Of a DNA stretch of 64,000 bases, positions 17,431-26,503 are shown piece by piece (position 1 is the stretch's first letter; every line of letters starts with the position of its first letter). The stretch is from positions 1 through 64,000 of the forward strand of contig JAJDXG010000039.1 of NCBI GenBank assembly GCA_022823365.1, given 5' to 3'. The stretch comes from Gemmatimonadota bacterium (GTDB taxonomy: Bacteria > Gemmatimonadota > Gemmatimonadetes > Longimicrobiales > Gaopeijiaceae). The notes under the pieces were generated by a model that saw nothing but the letters and a program-made list of their open reading frames with translations, ran no database searches and had not been told where the DNA came from. The translations under genes and the position numbers were made by a program.

Positions 17431-17755
17431 TCGCCGGCCGTCGAACCCGCCTGCGACTGCGGAACCGATGAGGCCATGTGCCGGCTGTTGGACAAACATG
17501 AGCGGCATCGCTACTTTTGCCCTGCATTTCGGAGGCCCATCGATAATTGAGCCAACACAATGAGGCCGGGACTGGCTCTCGCGCCGGACGCAACGCCCCG
17601 GGCAAGGGGACTGCGGAACTCGCGGGGAGGTCGCCAAGGATTCGTACCCGGGCTTCAAATATCTCCTCCGAGATGCCGGGAGGCTGGCGCCCGACGGGGT
17701 GCCGGTCTCCTGTTTTTCTGATGGTCGCAGTCGTGTCCGCAGCAGGAAGGGGGAG
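17431..17755. other. 325-base intergenic region before the pterin operon
   Basis: No convincing gene. A weak promoter-like pair, TGGACA (17489-17494) and TACTTT (17512-17517) with 17 bases between, is the only signal seen. If it is used, the leader would be more than 230 bases long. I found no recognisable riboswitch fold by eye. Confidence 0.35.
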
Positions 17756-18172
17756 ATGCCGCGGGTAAGGATCACGCGGAGAATGCACTTCTGCGCCGCC
17801 CACCGGCTGCACCGTGCCGACTGGTCCGATGAGCGCAACCACGAGGTATTCCGCAGCTGCGCCAATCCCAACTGGCACGGCCACAACTACGAGTTGGACG
17901 TGACCGTCGAGGGACCGGTCGACCCGGACACGGGTTACGTCATGGACCTGAAGCAGTTGCGTGATCTCGTGCAGGAAGGCGTGATCGACGAGGTGGACCA
18001 CGCCAACCTGAACATGGATGTCGGTTGGCTTGACGGGATCATTCCCACCACGGAGAACGTGGTGGTGGCGATTTGGCACCGGCTGCGCGAACGCATGCCT
18101 TCGGAGGTGGAACTGGTGAAGCTGGTCCTGTGGGAAACGCCGAGGAACCGGGCGGAGTACGCGGGTGAGTAG
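17756..18172 (+). CDS. 6-pyruvoyl-tetrahydropterin synthase / QueD family enzyme
   Basis: 138 residues, ATG 17756 with a purine-rich ribosome site. Zinc histidines are in HFCAAHRL and HGHNYELDV, the catalytic Cys in [11 protein letters not shown]. The segments [19 protein letters not shown] and [10 protein letters not shown] resemble animal-type PTPS at least as much as queuosine-pathway QueD. The enzyme converts dihydroneopterin triphosphate to 6-pyruvoyl-tetrahydropterin (PTPS) or 6-carboxy-tetrahydropterin (QueD). The overlap with folE, which makes the substrate, and the following SDR favour a pterin-cofactor role. Confidence 0.88.
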   Translation: MPRVRITRRMHFCAAHRLHRADWSDERNHEVFRSCANPNWHGHNYELDVTVEGPVDPDTGYVMDLKQLRDLVQEGVIDEVDHANLNMDVGWLDGIIPTTENVVVAIWHRLRERMPSEVELVKLVLWETPRNRAEYAGE

Positions 18173-18821
18173 CCGCGGCCTGGGACTCCTGCGAGGGAAC
18201 GGCCCCGCCCCGGGTCGAGCGAAGGCAGCCGGTTCCCCCCCGGATTCGCTGGCCGGGGCCTCGTTCGAGGAACTCGTGACCGAGATCATCCGCCGCATCG
18301 GAGAGGATCCCGACCGGCAGGGTCTGGTGCGCACCCCGGAACGGGTGGCGCGCGCGATGGAGCTGTTCACCAGCGGGTACGCGCAGGCGCCCGAGGACGT
18401 GATGGCCGGCGCGCTCTTCCAGGAGAGCCACCAGAACATGGTGCTGGTGCGCAACATCGAGATGTATTCCCTGTGCGAGCACCACCTGTTGCCGTTCTTC
18501 GGCAAGGTCCACGTGGCGTACATCCCGAACGGGCGGATCGTCGGGCTGTCCAAGACCGCGCGCATCGTCAACGTCTTCGCGCGCCGGCTCCAGGTTCAGG
18601 AGCGGCTGACCGAGCAGATCGCCCAGGGGCTGTGGGATGTCGTGCATCCACAGGGCGTGGGCGTGATCGTGGAGGCGCACCACCTGTGCATGATGATGCG
18701 TGGCGTCGAGCAGCAGAACTCCTCGACCCTCACGTCGGCGATGCGCGGGTCGTTTCTCGAGGACTCGCGGACCCGCGAGGAATTCCTCGCGCTGGCGCTG
18801 AAGGCGGGGAACCTGGAGTAA
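18165..18821 (+). CDS. folE: GTP cyclohydrolase I
   Basis: 218 residues from GTG 18165, overlapping the PTPS-like gene by eight bases. Zinc and catalytic residues lie in [22 protein letters not shown] and in [12 protein letters not shown], and the family signature [15 protein letters not shown] is intact. It converts GTP to dihydroneopterin triphosphate, the shared first step of folate, queuosine and tetrahydrobiopterin synthesis. The first ~30 residues are a non-conserved Gly/Pro/Ala tail. Confidence 0.96.
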   Translation: MSSRGLGLLRGNGPAPGRAKAAGSPPDSLAGASFEELVTEIIRRIGEDPDRQGLVRTPERVARAMELFTSGYAQAPEDVMAGALFQESHQNMVLVRNIEMYSLCEHHLLPFFGKVHVAYIPNGRIVGLSKTARIVNVFARRLQVQERLTEQIAQGLWDVVHPQGVGVIVEAHHLCMMMRGVEQQNSSTLTSAMRGSFLEDSRTREEFLALALKAGNLE

Positions 18822-18825
18822 GCCC

Positions 18826-19536
18826 GTGGACGACCTTGCGGGCCGCTCCGCACTGGTGACGGGCGCGACCAGCGGGATCGGCGCAGCGTGCGCGCGAGCC
18901 CTGGCGTCCGCCGGGGCGGAAGTGTTCCTGGTGGCGCGCCGGCGCGACCTGCTCGCCCGCATCGCGGACGAGATCGGCGGGCACGACCTGCCCGCGGATC
19001 TCGCCGACGACGGCCAGGTGGAGAATCTGTCGGCGGAGGTGGCGGCGCACCTGGGCGGTACGCCCGATGTCCTCGTCCACGCGGCGGGCGTGTTCTCCCT
19101 CGCCCCCCTGCACGAGACCGGCGTGGAGGATCTGGACCGCAGCCTGACCGTCAACCTGCGGAGCGCCTTCCTGCTGGCGCGCGCCTTCCTTCCCGGCATG
19201 CTGCGCCGGAACCGCGGACACATCGTGCTGGTGGGATCGGTGGCGGGGCGCACGGCGTTTCCCGACAACGGCGCGTACTCCGCCTCCAAGTTCGGGTTGC
19301 GCGGAATGCACGAGGTGCTCCGCGAGGAAACCCGCGGGACGGGCGTGCGCACGTCGCTGGTCGAGCCGGGCGCGTGCGACACCCCGCTCTGGGATCCCAT
19401 CGACCGGGATCGACATCCCGGGCTTCCGCCCCGGGACGGCATGCTCGAGGCAGGGCAGGTCGCCGAGGCGATCCTGTTTCTGGTGACCCGCCCCGCCACC
19501 GTTCAGATCCCGCTTCTGCAGATCGAGCGCACATGA
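18826..19536 (+). CDS. Short-chain dehydrogenase/reductase, possible pterin reductase
   Basis: 236 residues from GTG 18826 with CCTGGAG upstream. Classical SDR: TGATSGIGAACARAL cofactor loop, HAAG (in place of NNAG), catalytic S144-x12-Y-S-A-S-K (YSASKFGLRG), and EPGACDTP after it. Basic residues in VARRR suggest NADP(H). It follows folE by four bases. In the animal pathway the third enzyme, sepiapterin reductase, is an SDR, so this enzyme might reduce 6-pyruvoyl-tetrahydropterin. That is an inference from context, since SDR sequences predict substrate poorly. Confidence 0.85.
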   Translation: MDDLAGRSALVTGATSGIGAACARALASAGAEVFLVARRRDLLARIADEIGGHDLPADLADDGQVENLSAEVAAHLGGTPDVLVHAAGVFSLAPLHETGVEDLDRSLTVNLRSAFLLARAFLPGMLRRNRGHIVLVGSVAGRTAFPDNGAYSASKFGLRGMHEVLREETRGTGVRTSLVEPGACDTPLWDPIDRDRHPGLPPRDGMLEAGQVAEAILFLVTRPATVQIPLLQIERT

Positions 19537-19570
19537 CGCGCGCGGTCCCGGTCGTGCGCCGTCCCCGGCC

Positions 19571-20215
19571 GTGAATCCGCAGCTCACCGAGCTCCTGATC
19601 TGCCCGCGTTGCGGTCCCGGCTTCGGCCTGGTACTGCGTGCGGACCAGGTGGAGCAGGGGAGGGTGCTCGACGGCTTCCTGGGCTGCTCCAACTGCCGCA
19701 TGCTCTACCCGGTCGTGCGCGGCGTCGCGGATCTGCGTCACCCTCCGCGCTCCCGGTCCCATCGGCGCGCGCGCGGCGCTCCTCCGCCGACCTCGCGGGA
19801 CGCCTCGGAGCCCGATTCGCTGCGGCTTGCCGCGCTGATCGGCGTGGCGCGCGGGCCCGCCCTGATTGCGGTCGCCGGCGACCTGGCGGGCTGCGCAGCC
19901 GAACTGGCGGCCTTCCTTCCCGGCGTGGAGGTGGTCGCGCTGGCCCCCCGGTTCCACTCCGGCCCTCCTCTCGGGGCGAGCCATCTCATGGCGTCCGAGC
20001 GACTGCCGCTGCGCGACGGATCGCTGGCGGGGATCGCGCTCGCCGGGTCGTGGGCCGAACATCTGCTCAAGGACGGGTTACGATGCCTCGCGCGCCCCGG
20101 CCGCATCGTCCTCATGGGTGCGTCTCCCGAGGGCGAAAAGGTGTTCCATGGCCAGGGCCTGACGGTGCTGGCGGACGAAGCGGGCGTGCTGGTTGGGCGC
20201 TTCGGCAAGGGATAG
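19571..20215 (+). CDS. Trm112-like zinc ribbon fused to a degenerate methyltransferase-like domain
   Basis: 214 residues from GTG 19571. The N-terminus (TELLICPRCG...GFLGCSNCRMLYPVVRGVADL) is a Trm112p/YbaR-like zinc ribbon with two CxxC pairs. The second half has Rossmann-like strands (GPALIAVAGDLAGCAAEL, VEVVALAP, LPLRDGSLAGIAL, LARPGRIVLMGASP) laid out like a class I methyltransferase, but the first glycine-rich motif is not a normal GxGxG. It may be an inactive or RNA/protein-binding derivative. There is no signal peptide. Confidence 0.65.
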   Translation: MNPQLTELLICPRCGPGFGLVLRADQVEQGRVLDGFLGCSNCRMLYPVVRGVADLRHPPRSRSHRRARGAPPPTSRDASEPDSLRLAALIGVARGPALIAVAGDLAGCAAELAAFLPGVEVVALAPRFHSGPPLGASHLMASERLPLRDGSLAGIALAGSWAEHLLKDGLRCLARPGRIVLMGASPEGEKVFHGQGLTVLADEAGVLVGRFGKG

Positions 20216-20308
20216 AGCGTGTTTGCTTCCCGCCCCGGCTGCGGATAGTTTTTGCAGCCATCGGCACTCTTGGTCCCTGTCCTCCTTCTCCCGTAGACAA
20301 AGTACGAC

Positions 20309-20749
20309 ATGGGTTGGTTAAAAGGTCTTTTCGGGGGCTCCGGCCCCGACAAGACAGACTACCATGAGGATGCGCGCGCCCTCGTCGAGGAGGGCAGGTT
20401 CCAGGACGCGCTGAACTCCTTCAATCTGGCCCTGAAGGAATCTCCCGGAGACCCGGTCATCCTGCAGGAAATCGCCATGGTCTACACCCGGATCGGGATG
20501 TCGGACGAAGCGGCCAAGACCTATCGCCACGTGCTGCGCAAGCACCCGGATACGGCCGGGGCGCACTACGGGCTCGGGTTTCTGCTGCGGCGGGCCGGAC
20601 AGAAGAGGGCCGCCGTCGATCACCTCAGCACGTTCCTGGCCAACCCTCCCCAGGGATCCGAGTTCGAGCAGCACATTTCGCACGCGCGCAGCACGCTCGC
20701 GACCCTGATGCGTGAACTGGAACAGGGGTCCGCCGATGGCGATGGATAG
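20309..20749 (+). CDS. Small TPR-repeat protein
   Basis: 146 residues. Residues about 20-125 form three tetratricopeptide repeats (ALVEEGRFQDALNSFNLAL, MVYTRIGMSDEAAKTYRHVL, GLGFLLRRAGQKRAAVDHL). The amphipathic start MGWLKGLFGGSG may touch the membrane. Its last 14 bases overlap the OsmC gene, so both are probably co-translated. Partner unknown. Confidence 0.8.
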   Translation: MGWLKGLFGGSGPDKTDYHEDARALVEEGRFQDALNSFNLALKESPGDPVILQEIAMVYTRIGMSDEAAKTYRHVLRKHPDTAGAHYGLGFLLRRAGQKRAAVDHLSTFLANPPQGSEFEQHISHARSTLATLMRELEQGSADGDG

Positions 20750-21179
20750 GGAAGTCCGACTCTCCTGGCTGGGCTCCGGGCGTGCCTACGCGGGCCGTTC
20801 CGGGGTGGGCGATCCCGCTGTGATCATCGACGGAAACGGCGTGCGCGGGCCTTCTCCCATGGACACGGTCCTGCTGGGTGTTGCGGCCTGCATGGGGATC
20901 GACATCGAGGAGATCCTGCGCAAGTCGCGGGTGCCGCTCGAGGAACTGGATTTCGTCGTCCGGGGCGCGCGCGCGGACGACCATCCCCGCCGTTACACGC
21001 GAATCGACTTCGACATCGTGCTCTCCGGGCCCCGACCGGGGGACGAGGCGCGCGTCGAGCGCGCGGTCGAGCTGTCGCGCGACAAGTATTGCAGCGCCCT
21101 CAATTCGCTTCGCACCGACATCCGGGTGACGACGCGCATCCGGACCCGAACGCCGGCATCGGCGCCGGGCGCGCCGTGA
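20736..21179 (+). CDS. OsmC/Ohr-family protein
   Basis: 147 residues from ATG 20736. The two redox cysteines of the family lie in GVAACMGID and DKYCSALNSL, and the GPSPMDTVLLG helix start is typical. OsmC proteins reduce organic hydroperoxides with lipoyl or thiol partners in the cytoplasm; some members (YhfA type) have unknown roles. The C-terminus overlaps the acyl-CoA ligase start (GTGA). Confidence 0.88.
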   Translation: MAMDREVRLSWLGSGRAYAGRSGVGDPAVIIDGNGVRGPSPMDTVLLGVAACMGIDIEEILRKSRVPLEELDFVVRGARADDHPRRYTRIDFDIVLSGPRPGDEARVERAVELSRDKYCSALNSLRTDIRVTTRIRTRTPASAPGAP

Positions 21180-22981
21180 CCTCCCCCACGCTCACCCGCC
21201 TGTTTCTCGAGGCCGTCGAGCGATTCGGGGACGCAACTGCGCTCAGGGCGCCGAGCGCCGACCTGACGTGGTCGCGGATCTCGTACGATGAAGTGTTCCG
21301 CACCACCAGGGCGGCGGCCAGCGGGCTGCGGGCGCTCGGGGTGGGACGCGGAGAAGCGGCGGCCATCCTGTCCGCCAACCGTCCCGAGTGGGCGTTCGCC
21401 GACTACGCCTGCCTGTGCGCGGGCGTCCGGGACGTCCCGATCTATCCCAGCCTGACCGCGCCGCAGATCGCCTACATCCTGCGGGACTCCGGTGCTCGGG
21501 CGGTCTTCGCCGAGGACGAGGAACAGCTCGCGAAGCTCATGGAGATTCGGGACCAGTGCCCCGAACTCCGTCACATCATCGTCTTCGATGCTCCGGGCGA
21601 GATTGCCGACGGTGTCCTGACATGGCGCGACTTCGTGCAGCTCGATCCCATGGGCCTGAGCGACGAGGCGTTTCGCGAGGAGGCGCTCGCCGCCCGGCCC
21701 GAGTCGGTCGCCACCATCCTCTATACCTCGGGCACGACCGGGAATCCGAAGGGCGTGTTGCTCACGCATGCCAACGTCGGGTCCAACGTGCACGTCTCCC
21801 GCACGCTGCTCGACATTTCCGACACCGACAACACGCTCAGCTTCCTGCCCCTGTCGCACGTCTTCCAGCGCATGGTGGACTACGTCTTCTTCAACGTTGG
21901 GTGCACCATTGCCTACGCGCGTGACATGACCACCGTGGCCGAGGACCTGAAGATCGTCCGGCCGACCGTGGCCGTCTCGGTTCCCCGGCTGTACGAACGG
22001 GTGTACAACGCGGTGACCGGAGCGACGGGCGTGAAGGGGCTGCTGGTGGGCTGGGCGGCATCCGTGGGCCTCGCGCACGCCGACGCGGTGCTGGAAGGCC
22101 GCGATCCGGGGTGGTGGACGCGGGCGCGCAAGTCCCTGGCCGACAAGCTGGTGTTCAGCAAGCTGCGCGCGGCCGTGGGCGGACGGCTGCGTTTCTTCGT
22201 CAGCGGCGGCGCACCGCTTTCACCCGGAATCAACAAGTTCTTCTTCGCCGCCGGGCTTCAGATCCTGGAGGGATACGGGCTGACGGAAACCAGCCCGGTC
22301 ACCAACGTCAACACCTTCGAGAACTTCCGCATCGGCACGGTGGGCAAGGCGGTTCCGGGCACGGAGATCCGCATCGCCCCCGACGGCGAGATCTGCATTC
22401 GCGGGCCTCAGGTCATGAAGGGATACTTCAACCGGCCCGAAGAGACCGCCGAAGCCATCGACGAGGAAGGGTGGTTCAAGACGGGCGACATCGGCGAGCT
22501 CGACGAGGACGGCTTCCTGCGCATCACTGACCGCAAGAAGGACATCATCGTCACCGCGGGCGGCAAGAACATCGCGCCGCAGCCGATCGAGAATGACGTC
22601 AAGCTCGATCCCTACATCGAGCAGGCGGTCATGGTGGGCGACCGGCGTCCCTTCCCGTCGCTCCTGGTGGTGCCCGACTTCGAGCAGTTGAACCAGTGGG
22701 CGGCCGCAAGCGAGATCGACGCGTCGGACCCCGGGGCACTGCTCCGCGATGCCAGGTGCCAGGAGTTTCTGGGGAGCAGGGTGAAGAAGTCGCTGGCGGG
22801 GCTGGCCCGCTTCGAAATGCCCAAGAAGACGGCTTTCCTGGCGGCGACGTTCACGATCGAGGACGGGACGCTCACCCCGACACAGAAGGTGCGGCGACGG
22901 ACCGTGGAGGAGCGTCACGGCGCGCTCATCGAGTCGCTGTACGACGAGGCGAACGTCGACCGCGACTACTTCACCGGCTGA
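21176..22981 (+). CDS. Long-chain fatty acyl-CoA ligase (AMP-forming)
   Basis: 601 residues from GTG 21176. ANL-superfamily motifs: YTSGTTGNPKGV (residue about 183 on), GYGLTETSPV and the C-terminal TGDIGELDEDGFLRITDRKKDIIV, with the usual catalytic lysine region near the end. Length and the SLSHVFQRMVDYV segment resemble FadD15-type enzymes that activate long-chain fatty acids for degradation or lipid synthesis. It is translationally coupled to the OsmC gene. Confidence 0.93.
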   Translation: MTSPTLTRLFLEAVERFGDATALRAPSADLTWSRISYDEVFRTTRAAASGLRALGVGRGEAAAILSANRPEWAFADYACLCAGVRDVPIYPSLTAPQIAYILRDSGARAVFAEDEEQLAKLMEIRDQCPELRHIIVFDAPGEIADGVLTWRDFVQLDPMGLSDEAFREEALAARPESVATILYTSGTTGNPKGVLLTHANVGSNVHVSRTLLDISDTDNTLSFLPLSHVFQRMVDYVFFNVGCTIAYARDMTTVAEDLKIVRPTVAVSVPRLYERVYNAVTGATGVKGLLVGWAASVGLAHADAVLEGRDPGWWTRARKSLADKLVFSKLRAAVGGRLRFFVSGGAPLSPGINKFFFAAGLQILEGYGLTETSPVTNVNTFENFRIGTVGKAVPGTEIRIAPDGEICIRGPQVMKGYFNRPEETAEAIDEEGWFKTGDIGELDEDGFLRITDRKKDIIVTAGGKNIAPQPIENDVKLDPYIEQAVMVGDRRPFPSLLVVPDFEQLNQWAAASEIDASDPGALLRDARCQEFLGSRVKKSLAGLARFEMPKKTAFLAATFTIEDGTLTPTQKVRRRTVEERHGALIESLYDEANVDRDYFTG

Positions 22982-23011
22982 GCGGGCCTTCCGGAACCGA
23001 GGGAGCTTCGG

Positions 23012-23365
23012 GTGTCCGACGCGCACCGGGTGGTGCTGATTTCAACGCCGGGAGCCGAAGCCGGGCGGCAACTGGCCCGCGCCCTGGTGGAGGAACGGCT
23101 GGCCGCGTGCGGGACCGTGGTGCCGGCAGTGACGTCGGTGTACCGTTGGCAGGGCGCGGTGGAGAAGGAGGAAGAGGCGCTCGTGGTCGTCAAGACGACG
23201 GCCGACCGGGTCGAAGCGCTCACGCGGCGGACGCGCGAACTTCACCCCTACGAAGTCCCCGAGATCCTCGCTCTTCCCGTTGCGGGCGGCAATCCCGGCT
23301 ACCTGGAGTGGGTTGTCGAGGAGACCCGCGCCGCGTCGTCCGGGCACGCCGACGCGCAGCCCTGA
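23012..23365 (+). CDS. cutA: CutA-family divalent-cation tolerance protein
   Basis: 117 residues from GTG 23012. Trimeric ferredoxin-like CutA1 fold: LVEERLAACG, SVYRWQGAVEKEEEALVVVKT and HPYEVPEILALPV are family signatures. Genetic links to copper tolerance exist for this family, but its molecular role is unsettled. Cytoplasmic; no signal peptide. Confidence 0.93.
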   Translation: MSDAHRVVLISTPGAEAGRQLARALVEERLAACGTVVPAVTSVYRWQGAVEKEEEALVVVKTTADRVEALTRRTRELHPYEVPEILALPVAGGNPGYLEWVVEETRAASSGHADAQP

Positions 23366-23459
23366 TGGACAGGCTTCCCCGCGGGACCCATATTGGTGCC
23401 GGCATCGGGGGATTCGCCTCCCGTCTCCACGAACACCCAACCGGTCGCGCGAGGGAAAC

Positions 23460-23606
23460 ATGAGCTGGGTGCCTGGCGGCTACATCTTCACCCACGTGGT
23501 CTTCTGGGGCGTCGTGGCGCTGGTCGCGGTGGGAACCAACGCGGTCGCGATCATGATGGTCACCGGCCTGATGCTCCTTCTGGTGCCGGAGTCGCTCAGG
23601 CGCTGA
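23460..23606 (+). CDS. Small membrane protein (48 residues)
   Basis: Starts MSWVPGGYIFTHVVFWG and is hydrophobic from residue about 8 to 42, enough for one long or two short membrane helices. GAGGG lies just upstream. I know no family for it. A second small membrane protein follows within 25 bases, which supports expression of both. Confidence 0.5.
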   Translation: MSWVPGGYIFTHVVFWGVVALVAVGTNAVAIMMVTGLMLLLVPESLRR

Positions 23607-23628
23607 GGACTCCCCGGAGGAGGGCTGA

Positions 23629-23862
23629 ATGCTGCTGAAGATACTGGGCGGCGTCCTCGCGCTTGCGCTGGGGGTCTTTCTGGGACTCTCCTTCGGCAAA
23701 GGCCCCACCGTGGAAGAGGTCGAAGAGCGAATGGGCAAGAACCTGCCCCGGGAGCGGGCCACGCGCCACTTCACCTTCCTCGGCCTGATGCAGAAGAAGC
23801 AGCAGCGGGGGTCGCACCGACGCCGTCAGAGGTCCCGCGGGCCGTTCGATCTGTCCAGGTAG
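23629..23862 (+). CDS. Small membrane-anchored protein (77 residues)
   Basis: A strong ribosome site (GGAGGAGGG) precedes the ATG. Residues 3-22 form a membrane helix (ILGGVLALALGVFLGLSFG), followed by a charged helix (EEVEERMGKNLPRE) and a basic Arg/Lys/Gln tail. The layout is a type II single-pass protein with a cytoplasmic or periplasmic basic tail; no family recognised. It ends nine bases from the convergent DUF445 gene. Confidence 0.6.
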   Translation: MLLKILGGVLALALGVFLGLSFGKGPTVEEVEERMGKNLPRERATRHFTFLGLMQKKQQRGSHRRRQRSRGPFDLSR

Positions 23863-23871
23863 GCCGGACCT

Positions 23872-25440
23872 CTATCCCACCAGCCGGGTGACGAGCACCA
23901 GCACGGTGCCGATGATGCCGCCGAGCACGTAGCCCAGGCGCACGATCAGCTTCAACTCCCGCTCCGTCACCCGCCGCACGATCTGTTCCATGCGCGCGGC
24001 GGGAAACGCCAGCACCTTCTCCTCGACGCGACGCGCCACGTCGATCTGCCGAACCACGGCGGGCACCTGGGCCTGCAGCCATTCCCAGACGGGTGCGCTC
24101 AATCCCTCCTTCAGGCGGTCGGCGGCGCCATCCGGAAGCCAGCGCGCGGGAACTCCGATGGGACGGTCGAGGACGGTGTCCACCAACTGGCGGGTGGTGC
24201 CGTCGATCAGTTGAGCGGCGGCGTCGCTGCGGGCGAGCGATACCAGCCCGCCCGCGATCGACGCGGGAGGGACGCGTTCCAGCACCTCGCCCCAGCTGCG
24301 CGCACCCGCCTCGTGGAGGGCCGCCTCGAGCTTCCCCACCAGGAAGCTGCGCGTTGCCGGATCGCGGGCCGTCGAAGCCACCCAGTTGGCCAGCGTCCGG
24401 CGCGCCGCGACCACGCTCTCGCTGTCGGCCTCGCCCAGCACCAGGTGGACGGGGCGGCGCAGGAAGTCTACGACCGCGTCGTTGATGCCGCGCGACATGG
24501 CCGCCTGCACGGCGGGATCCTTCAGCAGGTGCGCGATCTGCTCCGCGCCCTCTTCCCGGATGGTGTCCAGCACCCGGTCCACGGTGTCTTCGGTGATCAC
24601 AAGGCGCGCCACCACCCGCTGGTGGAAGCGCAGGTCGCGCAGGAATCGCTGCAACAGGTCGTGGATGCCCCGCTCGAAGCGGGCCCGCGCCCGGTCGTCC
24701 TCCAGCAGGGCGCCGAGCCGGGCGATCGCGAGCGGCAGGTAGTTGGAGAGCCCGCGCTCGAATGCCGCCACCATTCCGGGCGGAATCGTCTGCTCGAAGG
24801 TCTTCTCGGGCGAGAGCAGCGAGCGGGCAGCCGAGGACAGGTAGTCGTCCACCGCGCGGTAGAAGCCGTCGCTGCCCAGCGTGCCCTCCATCCACCCGTC
24901 GAGGGCGGAGGCCAGAGCGGCGCTGCGCGCGGGCGTGAGCGCGCCGCCGATGGGCACGTCGGAGAGTGCTTCGACCACCGACCCGGCACGGTCGGCGACC
25001 GCTCGCTCGAACTCCTCCGAGTCGAGCCAGGCCGCGATCTGCTCGCGAACCCTGTCCGCCGAGTGGTGCAGCGCCGACTCCACCTCGGGCAAGATCGACT
25101 CGGGCAGCATCTCCCGGATGGACCCGCGCTCCTCCAGGAGCAGCACGTCCACGAACTCGCCCAGGCGCCGATCGAAGGCGCGCCTGAATTCTTCGTCGGC
25201 GAAGGTCCGTTCCAGGTCGGATTCGGTGAGCAGGCGGTTCCCCACGGTGCGCCCGACGGCCGCGGCCAGGCGGGGCTGGTTCTTGGGAATCGCGCCCTGC
25301 AGAAGGCCGATCTTCCTGCCGCGCACGCGCAGCGGCTCGTACGGGTGGAAGAGCATCCAGATCGCGACCGAGTTGGTCAGCCCGCCCGCCAGCGCACCGA
25401 AGGCGATGGTGAGCAGCGGGGCGATCAGGTTCTCGAGCAA
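23872..25440 (-). CDS. DUF445-family membrane protein
   Basis: 522 residues. The N-terminal membrane segment contains the family signature FGALAGGLTNSVAIWMLFHP, followed by KIGLLQGAIPKNQPRLA. A long middle region (about 60-480) is predominantly helical and amphipathic, and a C-terminal membrane helix (LGYVLGGIIGTVLVLV) closes the protein. DUF445 (YheB/YjiN-like) proteins are widespread and uncharacterised in mechanism. The start at 25440 sits 13 bases from the end of the upstream lipoprotein gene on the same strand, so the two may form an operon. Confidence 0.88.
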   Translation of the reverse strand: MLENLIAPLLTIAFGALAGGLTNSVAIWMLFHPYEPLRVRGRKIGLLQGAIPKNQPRLAAAVGRTVGNRLLTESDLERTFADEEFRRAFDRRLGEFVDVLLLEERGSIREMLPESILPEVESALHHSADRVREQIAAWLDSEEFERAVADRAGSVVEALSDVPIGGALTPARSAALASALDGWMEGTLGSDGFYRAVDDYLSSAARSLLSPEKTFEQTIPPGMVAAFERGLSNYLPLAIARLGALLEDDRARARFERGIHDLLQRFLRDLRFHQRVVARLVITEDTVDRVLDTIREEGAEQIAHLLKDPAVQAAMSRGINDAVVDFLRRPVHLVLGEADSESVVAARRTLANWVASTARDPATRSFLVGKLEAALHEAGARSWGEVLERVPPASIAGGLVSLARSDAAAQLIDGTTRQLVDTVLDRPIGVPARWLPDGAADRLKEGLSAPVWEWLQAQVPAVVRQIDVARRVEEKVLAFPAARMEQIVRRVTERELKLIVRLGYVLGGIIGTVLVLVTRLVG

Positions 25441-25453
25441 GGGGCGATGTGGC

Positions 25454-26389
25454 TCAGGGTGCCCGATGGTAGAGGATGCCGCGCACGGGATAGGCGACGG
25501 TCTCGATCGTGATCGAGCCCTCCACTTCGGAGATGGCGATCAGGGGCAGTTGAGGACCAGGCCCCTCCCCGGCCTCCATGTGCGTGCTCATGGCCTCGAT
25601 TCTACCGGTCAGGTCGGCGTCGGGCGACTGGAAGCGCCACGCAACCGGAACGTCCCGCCGGGCCGGCTCGAACGCCCGCGAGCGGGTCCCCGTCACCGTC
25701 ACGCCCGGCCAGTCGAAATTGCGCGCGCGCAGCATACCCCATCCCTGGAACGTGGAGTCGGCGGCCGCATCGAAGGGTCCGCGCAGAAACACGTGGATGT
25801 CGTCGGAGACGAGAAGCGCCCAGCTTTCGGGCATCGCGTCCGAGGCCTGACGCGCGAAGGAAATGTCGACCAGCGTCCCCGCCAGGGCGTTCTCGGACAG
25901 AATGGTCGAGGCCTCTCTCACCTGGACCAGTTCTCCCGGACGACTGCTCCATCCCGCCACCGCCTCGCCGAGCCACATCTCCAGTTCCCGGCCCGCGCTG
26001 CGATACAGGAGGGCCGTCAGCGCATCCCGTTCGGCAACGACGATGCGGATGCCCTCGTGGGGGATGATGCGCCATGGCGCCCGGACCGGGGGAGTCTCCC
26101 ACGAGGACTGGAAGAAGGCGTCCCACACGCCTCCGCGCGCCAGCCAGATGCGGGCGTCCCGGTCGACGGCCTCCTCACGGGTGCTCGCCGAGAACGACCA
26201 GGCAACCACCAGCGGGCTCTCATCCTCTAACGCAAAAAAGGCGAGATGACGCTCGTACCGACTGCCCGCAAACGAATCCAGCGGCGCAAGGGCCGGGTCC
26301 TCGACGCGCGCGCTGTCGGGGTTCCCGGGCTCGGCGGTGCATGCGACGGTCACCAGGAGCGCCGCGGAGAGCGTGCGGAGCGCGCTCAT
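25454..26389 (-). CDS. Lipoprotein of unknown function
   Basis: 311 residues from ATG 26389. Signal peptide and lipobox (LLVTVAC) are clear. The remainder is mixed alpha/beta with no recognised motif; segments include YERHLAFFALEDESPLVVAWSF and a late DADLTGRIEAMSTHMEAG. It is divergent from the dicarboxylate symporter (114 bases apart) and probably cotranscribed with DUF445. Confidence 0.7.
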   Translation of the reverse strand: MSALRTLSAALLVTVACTAEPGNPDSARVEDPALAPLDSFAGSRYERHLAFFALEDESPLVVAWSFSASTREEAVDRDARIWLARGGVWDAFFQSSWETPPVRAPWRIIPHEGIRIVVAERDALTALLYRSAGRELEMWLGEAVAGWSSRPGELVQVREASTILSENALAGTLVDISFARQASDAMPESWALLVSDDIHVFLRGPFDAAADSTFQGWGMLRARNFDWPGVTVTGTRSRAFEPARRDVPVAWRFQSPDADLTGRIEAMSTHMEAGEGPGPQLPLIAISEVEGSITIETVAYPVRGILYHRAP

Positions 26390-26503
26390 CGGGCCGGACC
26401 CAGAGCTTGACGAAACCCCGTCCCGCTCACCACGTTGCTGCCCTTGACCCAGCCCCAACCTCGCTCGGGACGCCCATCCATCCCCTCCTCAGAGCAGATA
26501 CCC

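Noticed and set aside
17756-18172. Queuosine-pathway QueD as the firm call
   Set aside because: No other queuosine gene is adjacent, and the sequence is at least as close to PTPS; the family is stated without choosing.
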